A DNA stretch of 64,000 nucleotides from Atrichornis clamosus. Taxonomy: Eukaryota > Chordata > Aves > Passeriformes > Menuridae. The position numbers and the translations under genes were made by a program. Of this stretch, positions 38,001 to 50,000 are shown one piece after another (position 1 is the first letter of the stretch; every line of letters starts with the position of its first letter). The notes under the pieces are model-generated. The model saw only the letters and a list, made by a program, of their open reading frames with translations, had not been told where the DNA came from and searched no databases. The stretch is taken from NCBI GenBank assembly GCA_013400975.1, contig WBMZ01003049.1, forward strand, positions 35,881 through 99,880, read 5' to 3'.

Positions 38001-41000
38001 TGTCAGAGGTAGGGAAATTCATGGTGCACTGTAAACATCTATCACATCTTAACTCACAGCTCTGAATGCAATTTTTAAATCTCTGATCAAAACACTCTTT
38101 TTGATGAAAATCACTGATTATTTCAAAAAGACAGTAATGAAGTCTAAGGAACCACTACAGAAATAACTTTCTTTGTTCATTATGTATCATAGCAGATTCT
38201 CACATTACAGTAACTTTACATTTATAACTACATGTAAGATAAAGAAATCACTGTTCTGAATTCACTGTCCATTTAAACTCTATTTACCTTCTTGGAAACC
38301 AAAGTATTCCAAGGTTGACTGCTTCAAATTTGTGCCAAATCTCATCCCAACCCAGAAATATCCTAACTCAACAAAACAACTTTTGGAGCAGTTCCACAAG
38401 TAGAGGATGTATATTCATCATTTTCCTAATGGCAACAGCAATAATAAGATTACTGTGTGGAAAAATCCCCTACATCATATGCTTTAACAGGCACTGGGAA
38501 ATTGTTTTCCATCTGTCACTTATCAATATATCCTGGAGGCTACAGAAATACAATTAGTGTGTCTAATTCATCTTTACAACGCATTAAAGGACCTCTAATC
38601 ACTGAAACAGAGGAATCCTCCATTGGTCTATGAGCAAGCATAGGAAATCCATGTACATTTTGGCAAATGAAGTAAAGTTTAAGTAGGGCTTTATTTTCAG
38701 CATGAAAATATGACAGCCCAATTACTTCCACTGCCTACCTTTCTACCAGAAGGTTCCCTTACAGATTTTTCACTTCTTACTGACTCACTGGTGCTCTTCT
38801 TTATACTATAGTATAACGTATTTTATAAGTCCAGCAAGCAACGATTTAACAAAGTGCAAAATAGTATTTTACGAAGATTACAATTTGCATTTGTAAAGTT
38901 AAAAATCTCAAACACCACAATGTAGAGGATATATAATAGATGTATATTCAAAAATTACTTTTTATATGTGGTTAAACATTAATTTGGTGAATCTCTCAAT
39001 GTTACTTTCTAAAAGATGCTTTTCAGTAGGTAACTTGAAATTTGGACTCGGCTTGTTGAATTATACCCTGAGGCTGGAAAACGTAAGAAAAGCTGCAGTT
39101 GCTGTTGGCATGACACAGACTACACTTTCAAGGCAAATGCTGGCGAGAAGGCACCTGAAAGTAACTAGAAGAACTGGGACAGATATTTTAGGAAATTTTG
39201 TTTTGAAAAATGAAGGAAAAAAGCCACAGCCTGTTAGAGTGCATCCTCTCATTTTAAAACAGAATTTATGCAGTCATTAGTGATGCACATGTTACTTGGT
39301 TTTGCAATGAAACAATTTAAGGAACTTAGCCTGCCCCTAGTTTGCAGAAAATAACATGAAAGGAAAAAAAAAAGATATTAATAAAAAATAAAATTTAGAT
39401 TTTAAATATGACATTTCCTCCCTTTTCTTAGGCACACCTGTGCTTTCATCCATAACTAAGAGCCACTTACTGAATTTCAAAGCATTATTTCTGTGCACTG
39501 CAATATGGTCACACTCAGGCTGCCTGCTGCAAAGACCAGTCACACAGAAAGACACTGACAGCGTTTTCTGTACTACTTGGAAATGTTCTCCAGCTTTACA
39601 GATATTTAAACAACATATGAAGCATTTGCTCCTAAAATCAACAGAGTTAAGTCACCGTTCTATTTTCAGCTGCAATTGCTCAGTTGCAGTGATGAACAAG
39701 AATGTAATTTATTAGGCTATTCATGTGTTTATTAGTTGGAAATATACACCACATATCTTGATGAAATGCCAGCCAAAATAAGTGAACCTATGGATATAAA
39801 CAGAATATAAATATACAGAATTGTATATTTTGATGGTCTAAGGATTATTTTCCCTTTCAATAAATGCTACTGAAGAAAGTAGTATACTGTTAGATATGAA
39901 ATGTATTTCCAAATAGGACTTTGCATTAAGAAAAAAATGGAAGATCCTTGATTCTTTTGCTTGGAACGTTAGTGGTAACAGAATTCTGCCTTAGGAAATG
40001 GTACAAAGCTCTGGAGTGACAGAGAGAACAGGAATTTTAGCTGACGTGAAAGCAAGAGAATTCAAGGGTAACTAGAACTTGTATTTACTGCAAGCACTCT
40101 TCTGTCGCTAGCGAGCCTTGACACCAACGACACGGACGGCCTTATGTAGATGCAAACCGACCTCTTTATTGTATTTACAAAGGTGCTTATATACCTTAGC
40201 ACGCTGGACTAACATAAGGTCATTGGTTCACTGACCAGCCACCCCCCGGAGGGATTGGTTGGCCCTAGCAACTCTTACCTCGTGTTTTCTTCTTTGGTCT
40301 CATAACAAGACCATAGTTTACAATACTTTTAGATTGTTTTCCTGCAGCATCCTTGAGAAAGCCTTGCTTTCTCACAGATGCCTGTCAGGAAACTGAAATC
40401 TCTTTGCACGCAGGCCTGTAACATCCACAACTCTTCATCCAGATACCTGACCTCTTTGTTAGAAGGTCAAGACGTGCATTTGGCGTTGGGCACAGCTAGG
40501 AAGACCCTTGTCTACCTTCTGCTGCTTGAAAGATGCCAGCCCTCACTGCTGCACAGCAGTGATCAGCTGTTACTATGGGAGGCAAGTATATGATAGTATC
40601 TACTAAACAAAATTAAAATATATACCTTTCTAAAAGAGGATGGCAGCAGCCTTCCGCTGTCTCTTGAACTGGATCGGGAAACAGTTTCACATATACTCAT
40701 TTTCTCTTCACACCTGGATATCTTCTTTTTCAGTTTCTCTCTTCTTTGCTGGTCAGCAACTTAGGGAAGAGACAAAGTTTGTCAGATCTGAAGGGTTTTT
40801 TTTCCCTAAGTGATTTGAAAAATTGTAATGATTCCCAATTGCTCAGTAAAGTCAGACTACTGAGATACGTTCCACTTTCAACACACAGCAGGTACAAAAT
40901 TTGCATCTATTCTTAGAAGAAAAATAGAAGTACACTGGTAGCTGAAGCTGTGTCTTAGCTTCCCTGAAGTACTCTTACCTCATAACAAACACCAGCATAC

Positions 41001-44000
41001 AGGACTTCCAAGATCAGTATTGCCAGCAGAGCACTTCACTCGAAAACTTACAAGCTTGCTATCAATTTTTTATAGCTAGAACTCTTCTGTCTGTACTCTC
41101 ATTCAGTATTTCAGAAAAAACCCCATGTTTATTGTTAGCAAATTTGACTTGTAAAAAATCCATGCACACAATATGGAATAGTCTCCCAAATACAGAAATC
41201 TAGGGCAAAACAAGCAAGTTTATGTCAAGAACATAAAAAATGAAGGCAAACTCTGGAAGGGCTACTGTCAGATCAGGAGGAGGGTATTTTTATCCATCCA
41301 CACTGGTCTGCAGTCCAAGACCTCTCACACCTGCAGTTTGAGATGATGGGTCAGGTATCTATGTCATCAGATAAAGGAGCCCAAAAGACAGGTAAATTTT
41401 CTACGCACAAGTTTGCCATCAGTCACTTAATCTGCTATCCTGCATAATACAGTCCAAAGTTTTTGCTTATTTTGAGAACCCAGGTTTCACAGATGAAACA
41501 TAGAATCATTTAGGTCGGAAAAAACCTCCAAGATTGAGTCCAACCTTTGACCAACTACAACCCTGTCAACTAAACCACAGCACCAAGTGCCACATCTTTC
41601 TTAAACATTTCCAGGGATGGTGACTCCACCACTTTCCTGGGCAGTTAATTCCTATGCTTGACAATCCTTTCCATGAAGGAATTCTTCCTGATGACCAACC
41701 TAAACTTCCGCTGGTGCAGCTTAAGACTGTGTCCTGTCATTGGTTGCCTGGAAGAAGAGGGCGACCCTCACCTGGCTACAGCCTCCTTTCAGGCAGTTGT
41801 AGAGAGCAATAAGGTCTCCCCTGAGCCTCCTCTTCTCCAGGCGAAACACCCCCGTGTCCCCTAGCCACTCCTCATACCACCTGTGCTCCAGCCCCTTTGG
41901 CAGTCTCACTGCCCTTCTCTGGGCATGCTCCAGCACCTCAACGCCTTCCTTCAAGTGAGGGGCCCAGAACTGGACACAGTACTCAAAGTTCACAAAATTG
42001 AAAAGTCCAAATGAGGCTGATGAAAAACATTAATAATTTAATTTCCAAATAGGAAAAAAATAAGCAAGCACACTTTTGAAGTTTGTATACCAAATGAAAC
42101 CTGTTTTAATTCTTGACTACATTTCTCATTCCCTTAACACATATTCAAGTGTATGAACCATTTGTTTGATAAGAGACACACAGAAAGGCCTTTGAGGATG
42201 TCTTCTCTGGTTTCATAATATATTTATATCATACTCTGGTAGACCCTAATCTGCACATGCACTACTATATTTAATGCATGGAAATGTGAAAAACTTCAGG
42301 GATTGGTGTGGTACATTCTTCTACACAGCTGAGACTTACAGCAATCTGAGTACATTCAATCAACCTTTAAAATGCATTCATCTGTGCACATGAACCCTAC
42401 ACACATTAATCTCCAGGAAATATTTAAGTACGTGTATTCATTTTATTAAACATTTTAGTCCCCTTTTAAACTAGACATGAATCTCTCAGATGCAAAATCC
42501 TTGCTCTCATTGCTCAGGGAAATTTCTCTTTCTTTTTCTTTTAATGCAGGTGTAAAATACAAAGTAATTTCTTCTATGGCTGCTGATTTATCCACAATAT
42601 GCTATTAGAGCACTTATGAAGTTTATTTTATTACTGGAAAATATCAGCTGAAGTTAATAAATGTTATATTATACAACTCTGAATTAAAAATATACCTTGT
42701 AACAGAAGGATAAAATATACTGTACCATTAAATAATTAAAAGTGAGTGTTTTTCTTACTATTCTGAATTATTGTATGTCTATTCTAAATTACTATTATTT
42801 CTAATTGTTTGTCTTAGAAGTTACAGACAAACACTCAAAAATTAGCTACAGGTTAGAAGTTTTATATGTTTGGGATAAATAATTACTTCTTCTGGGTCAA
42901 TACAGTGTGTCTGTGTGTGCACATGCATGGAAGCTGCAAAAACTCACACCTTGCCTACTGCTCACGCAAAATGGTGATGGCTCATGTGTACGAACAAATA
43001 TCTAGAGAAACAATGGGGGAATGAGAACTCTACAAAGCAAAAATGCAAATCATACAGAAGCACGGGTAATTGTGAGTAGGTGCCTGAAACAGTAAATTCC
43101 TTACACTCAAGTGCTCAGGTGAAAGAGTGGGTTTGCCTAAGACAAGACAAGCTTTATCACTTTACTGTATGTTCCACCTGCACATCACAGTTTAACAGGA
43201 GTGTCTGGGCAAAGTGCAAAATAGTGTGACTATTATTGCAAAATGCAATTCTTGTGTTATCCTTATTGTGCTCTTTACAGGATAAAATCTGAAATTTGAC
43301 ATACACAGACTCCACCTTTACTACCATCATTCAAACCTCCTCCAGGACTGTGTGCTGTGACTCTTCTGCCCCAAGCATGGCTTATGCCCAAGAATAAAGA
43401 ATGAAAGAACAGTAAGTATTCCAGCTAAGGCTATCCTAGGACATCAGAATGACCTATTGGGACTACCATCACCTGCACAGGAAATGTAAAGTCTTTGCCT
43501 TGCACCTGTCATACAGTGAGCTTAGCTCAGCTAATCCATTAAGTGTGTTCCAAAAGCCATAAAGTCACTCATGTACAGAAAGGCAGCAGACACATGCAAA
43601 ACAGAATGTCAGTAAACCCCAGCAGTACACACATCTTATTGCCAAATTAGGAATCTTCAGGCTAGATTGGTGGTAAAAGCTAGAAATTGTGAAACCAGCA
43701 AAGAAAGACATAGAGAAGTTCTTCTTGAAAAGAGTTAATGTAGATGTAAACAGACAGCTGGAGGTAAGTTAGGATAGCCTTGAGGCAGTCAACAAGTAAC
43801 ACAGACAAGCGGAAAAACACACATGCTGCCCTACCTCACCTTTGTCACACGTTCTTTACCCAAGCAAGGACTGGAGAATCCAGTCTTCCATTTGACTTTA
43901 GCCAAATAGAAAATTTGCCTGAAACTTTGAGGCACTAACTACAATATTACAAGTGAGAGGAACTGAAGATAATTAAGGCTGTCATACATAACCACTTGTG

Positions 44001-47000
44001 TTGCTGTGTGAAGACATTAAACACAAAAAGAATGAGACCAGCATTCAAGCGACATGCAAATTTAAAAAGGAAATCAGATTTAGCTATTAACTGGAAACAT
44101 TGCTCACTGTTTAAGGTATCTTCTGCTTCAAATCAATTATAGATATAGCTTCTTTAGCTTTCAGAGAGGATAATAAACAAAATTTGACAAAAATGACATT
44201 GGGATATTGTCATAGAGTAGTGGGAAGTAAACATCAACTGCATTTGTTAACAGATATTTAACAGTTTCACTGCAAATAGCTTTTACTAAACACTGGCTCC
44301 AGGAACATGTCACATATGTAGAGTTAAATATGGGAAAAGTACATCATAATAAGTATCTTGTGACAAATTAATGAGAAAAAGAAAACCACTCGGTTATTTT
44401 TCATCTCTTTCAAAGGGGAAAACAAAATGTTTAGGAATAAAATAATACAGTCTGTAGATCCAAATAATCAGTCCCTTTAAAAGCCTTTTTAGAGACTTTG
44501 AGATTAATTATATCTAGTTAACCACTGTGCTCAAACCCACACGTATAGTATTGTAAGAGAAAATGTATTAGAATATAAACAAATTAGTGATTTTTGTGGA
44601 TCAGATAAATTCAGTCTGTGAAACTAGATTCCATAATTTATAGCATCCACTCTATGAATCCATTCTCTTAATTTTATTGTCAGTGAAAGGAAGCACAGGA
44701 TAGACCCTGAATTTCAGAGGTTAAACTGTAGCATTGCTCATAAAAATTGCTCATATAAAACACTGATCAATATGTTACAGAAGGAACACTTTTGCCTAGG
44801 CAAATACTCTTCGCAGAGTACACCACACTTCAAAGCAGTGATCACATTGCTTTATTTCCCTATTACAATACTCTCTCTATAGGCTTAGTTCTTCTTTCCG
44901 TAAGTCTAGATTGCAGCAGTACTTCAAGACATGCTTATAGTTATAAAATAAATGCCATAAACTTGGAAGAAACTAACCAATCATACATATCACAGTCCTA
45001 GTCAGCTTGAAAGCTCTGCACTTAGAAGGACAGTATGATTTGGAATGCCAGCGGTTGTCCTTTGCTCTGAATTTCCAATTGCTAAATTTATCATGTCACA
45101 TCATGGTACAATTGGCAGTTAATCTTCAAGTTATTTAATTTTTGATGTAAATAATCAATGTTGGATAATGAAATATTAAGATAGATTTGAGTTCAGCTTG
45201 CAGAACAATGTATCTCAAAGGAATTATCCAACACTGAATATTTCTCTGCTGTGTTTTTATATAAGCTATTTTTGCAATAACACAATTTCAGTTATTATTT
45301 CCCTTTTGAATTTTTTTAGGTAAACCATACAAACATCATTTCTGCTGAGCTTGAAGTGCCTGCGGTAACCATAACTAAAGTGTTCAGCATATCAGTTGGT
45401 GATACTACTTCTGCAAGTAAGCTCTTCCTTCTCTAAGAATTTTTACTATCAGTTTCCTAGCTCTATGGAAATCCCCAATATACCACGGTGTAAGCACCTG
45501 GGGTGAGACCTCATCAAATGCAAACTAAATTTTGTCATTGGCTATAAAGTTTGGGGTTCTTATTTAGTCTAAATCTAAATTCCTTAACACAGAAATTTTA
45601 ATTTTCTTAACTCTAGGAGATTACTTTTGCAGCCCTTCTTCACATCCTTTATCAGTAGCACTGTCTCATCAAATAAAGGAGGAATCACCATTAAAAAGGG
45701 TGACAAAGTCTTTATTAAGGGCTTGATACCAAAGTCTGGCTTGTACCAGACAGAAAGTCATGTCTGCATGAGGGTATGTACTTCAGAAACGTGACACTGC
45801 TTGGCAAAGATAGTAATGGCAAAATTTGGTCATTGCTAAGGCTTGGAAATAAACGGTGAGACATGAATCCTTCAGAGGCATTTCTGAAGAGGCTAGAAGC
45901 ACAGGATTATCCCAAATCCATCCACCTCTGATGGGGTGCTCATCCAGCAGACATCTCCTATGTACTTCTGTCAGCCACATGAAGAACACAGCAGCCTGCC
46001 AAGAGTTACTGCACAGACCCTGTGGAACACTGCATCAACCCTGAAGGAATTAAGCCTGCCCAGGTAAATCTCCTTTTGTGTACCCTAGAGAGAGGTCCGT
46101 GGGGCTTCTACGTGGGCTTGGACAGTGATTTTTGTTTCAAGGTACCACTGGGGCAACCCCCAAGGACAATTTAGATATACTGTACTGAGATAATGCTAAC
46201 AATAAGTGGAATGCACGATTTTATTCTAGTTCTCTGACATGCTATAGCTATTTTATGCTCCTCAGTAAAAACAGGTGCATAACAATCCTCCCCACCAGCA
46301 GACAGACAGTAAAGCTGGGTAAATTAGATTTAAAACCAGGAACACATTTTCAATAATAGTGATGATTACCTACTGAAATATCTACAAAAGGAAATTATGT
46401 TTTCTCTATTTCTTGACCTTTACAAGTCAAGACTGCAGGCCTTTCTTGTTTATGTGCTGTATTTACCACATTCAGTATGGCTGCTGAGTTCCATATCAGC
46501 ACAACTGGATGGAACTTTTGGTCTGCTCAACTCATGATGTCAGACTACATGAACTAATGCCCTTTTGCAACTACAAACTGTGAAAAATGTATTTTTTATG
46601 TACATAACTAAAATTAATAACCTCTCATAAAAAAACAACTTTTCTATAAAACAAATTTTACAGTAAATGACTTCTGGGAAAAAAAAAGTAAAATCACTAC
46701 AGTTAAAAGTACTGATTCACAAAGATTTTTTTACCTATCGGTTTTCCTGCTCACCAAAAATTCAAACTTGATAAATATATTAGAACACCTTTCCAAAGAC
46801 ATACTTGAACTCTGAAAACACAGACTTATCTGAATGTTTGACTTTAAAGAGCTTGTATTAGTTGCTTATAACATTCATTTTCAGAAATACATATAAAAAG
46901 ACAAGATTTAAAAGAAAAAAGTTAGGGAGATTTTGTGAAAGCTTCCTGTAAAACAACAGCAACAAAACATGTAAGACAGCTTTTCATACATCTCTGCTTT

Positions 47001-50000
47001 TTGTAGTGCAAGTGTAGACAGATATATGTGTTCACATGAAAAATTAAGATTTAAATACAGAATTACATAACAGTATGTATTTCTTGATGTTTTTGCTTGA
47101 ACCTAACCTCTTTAAAGAGTAGAAAACCAACATTACTATCAGTCTGAATTGTTGTCTCTCCCCATCTCTCACTGCCCTCCCTTTACGTATTCAAATTCCA
47201 TCGGGCTAAAACAGATTTATGGTGGGTACCTTCTCAGAATACTTGTTTCCCTTCTTCTTCTCCCCCCACCCCAGTATCAGAGACCTGCATTCCCAACCAC
47301 ACTAATCACTGGGTTCAAGCTGTACTATCAATATGCCTTGTGGAAAAACCTCTGAACATATGGGTTGAAAAGTTAGTACTGTTAGAAACCAGGCATGTGC
47401 AGCAGCAGCTGTCTTACTTGGCATAGCTTTTGTCAAGTTTTCTGGCACAAGTTTCAGAACCACAGACTTCTAATGGCCACTGGTATCAATCAACATGCTT
47501 GGACTAATTCTGAACATAGAAGTTTCACATTTCAAGAAGTTTCACATTTTAACAACTATTTTAAGTCAGTAAGTCTGATCTAATACACAGGAACATGCTC
47601 ACTGCTAGCCCAGGGGCATGGCACCTTGCCTACTTTGCTGCCAGCTAAGATACCAGGAAAAGAACAGTGGAAACTAAATCCACTTTAAGGACAGAACACA
47701 GGGAGAATGCCCACTACAGTATCATGTTTACTTCTTAAACACTAATGATTGATTCATGGCAACAACCCCAAAGGGAAATACTCACCTGCTATTTTAGCAG
47801 TACATGAAGCACATTTTCAGGGGATGTTTTTTAACACTATCTGCAGGAATTCTGTTCTGTAACTCTATGCTATTAATAAATCTTAAAATTTTAAACTGAA
47901 AATTTACTTCCCTGCTCAAACCTCTTTTGAAATAGAGGTGGAACAGAAACCTTATTTGGAATGCAGTAAGTAATAAGACAAAGAATACAAAGAGGAAAAA
48001 GTGGTAATATGCTTCAGTTGAAGCAATGACAGAACTACTGGGAGAATAAAGCTGCAAATCCCTTGTCCTCAGTGACACTACAGAGATACTGCTGATATTC
48101 AATCATATTGAAGTTAAAACTGTGCCCAGATAAATTATGTGTACCATATTAAGCAGGAAAAAGGAAATTGTTTTGAAAATATTCTAAAAACCCTTTTACA
48201 TGACTTTCCTTCGTCAGCGTATTTTCAACATTCTTACTGTCTGAGCTATTGGCTGCCATTTCCACATAATCTGTTTCACAAAAGACAGAGGAAGAAAAAT
48301 GATTCTCCAGTGGATTACCAGAGACTCTACAAATTATACCTTAACACCTGAACATGTAACACTTGGTTGCATGGTTATTACAGTACAGAAATCCGTACTT
48401 CTTGATGAACAAGGTGTAGAATTGTAGGGCAAAAATGCAGCCACTCTAATTTTTGCTATGAAATATAATTGAAATAATTTTAAATTTAGCTTTACAAATC
48501 TGGAGTTTAAAAGAATAGTGCAGAAACTGAACAAGGTATGCCTGGGTAGTCTTAACCTTAAATACCTTGAAGTCAGTGAGACCAGTAATGATGAATTTGA
48601 AAGTAGGTGTTTCCTGTGGAATTATCTCTTTGACAACAGCAAAACTTTCAGCCTGCATGGCAGAGTTTCTTATCTGTTTGTAAAGTGATCTCAGTCAGAT
48701 GGAACGACATGTAAAGGAAGCAGGTCAGAAAAAAAATATCAGTTATGTGCACACATTAAGAAGCAATAGAAATCCTCAAAGGCTTTTATTAAGAAAGGAT
48801 AATCTTAAGTATCTGGTACAAATGCATAGATGAAAATCCTGGAGCTATCTATTGCAGTTGAGACACTTTTGCCATTGACTGTCATTAAACAACAATTTAA
48901 GTTATGGCATCTATAACCCTTATAATCCACCACTTAAAATTTGTATTTTAAAACTGGAATTACCAAGATAAATGCTTACAAGTAAGTTTAGTTCTAATAC
49001 TGACACTGTTTGAATTGAACATCTGGAAAAAACGTTTTAGACCCACAGACATTGCAGCAGTGGAACAGATTACTCAGGGTGCAGTATCTTCAACTCTGGA
49101 GGTTTCCAACAGTTGTCTGACTGATCTAGTGTTGGCAGAAGTCCTGTCTTGAACAGGAAGCTCAAGGAGGACTAAATGACCTCTAAAGGTCTCCGCATTG
49201 CAAAGTAAAACACTACATTGAAGAATATTCTGAAAAACAGATATTGTTTACATAAGTTTGCTTTATTACTTTGCTTTTTATCTTTTACTTGGCACTCTCA
49301 TCAGACAACATGAAGCACCTCACAAAATAAACCTGCAAACTGGGGCAGAGACATAATACTGTCTTGAGAAGCCTCTTTTTGGGAAAAAACCCCCCAACAT
49401 TATTTATTGCTTTGTTAAACAGATTTTTATAGAGTAAATTAATTTTTACTTGATTGTACAATTCTGCTCAGTGCAGACCTTCAAGGAAACAAACCATATG
49501 TTAGAACTGAGCTAAATCTAAGGATAAAAAGATTTAACCATCGTGGACACTCAGTTCTGCAAGACCAAGAAGTAAATCCAACATTTCTTCCAAGTGAATC
49601 CTGTGCTACTGACTAGGATCCCAATCCTTGAGCTATGAAGTTCACTTTATGAACCAGCTTTGTTTTGGGAAAATAACAAATTCCAACTCAATACAAATTA
49701 GCACTCCCAAGTCTTAAGCTAGAATAACAGTAGGTAAATTGAGGAATTTTTTTGTAATAAAAGGCTTTATTTTTTCTCCCCTACCTTTAAGGTTTTTTTC
49801 CTTTGTGAAAAGGAAACACCTTCTAGGACTGTGCTGATGGTATGCATGGTCTAAGAAGATAAGCAAAGTAGCATGAGCTTTTTCCAGCCCAGTTTGAAAA
49901 CAGGTGAAAGAGCAATTTAGTGATAATTTAGCATATCAATTTTACCAAATAGATGGGTAAAAACAAAAGCAGCAACAAAGGTTAAATGTTTCCACCACAC

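Larger units (their letters stand above)
32279..40625 (-). other. SPATA7: SPATA7 intron 5
   Basis: About 8.3 kb of AT-rich sequence. It contains a pair of neighbouring perfect inverted repeats (34279-34346) and a solo LTR with target-site duplication (40096-40436). The 104-codon open frame at 38966-39280 has no supporting features. Nothing else is recognised. Confidence 0.7.

Noticed and set aside
38966..39280. 104-codon + strand open frame with a segment faintly like a helix-turn-helix ([19 protein letters not shown])
   Set aside because: The similarity is superficial. It is a single isolated frame inside an intron on the antisense strand, with no promoter, splice or repeat-family support.
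41721..41993. 90-codon minus-strand protein frame
   Set aside because: It is the truncated reverse-transcriptase end of a CR1 LINE, not a host gene.
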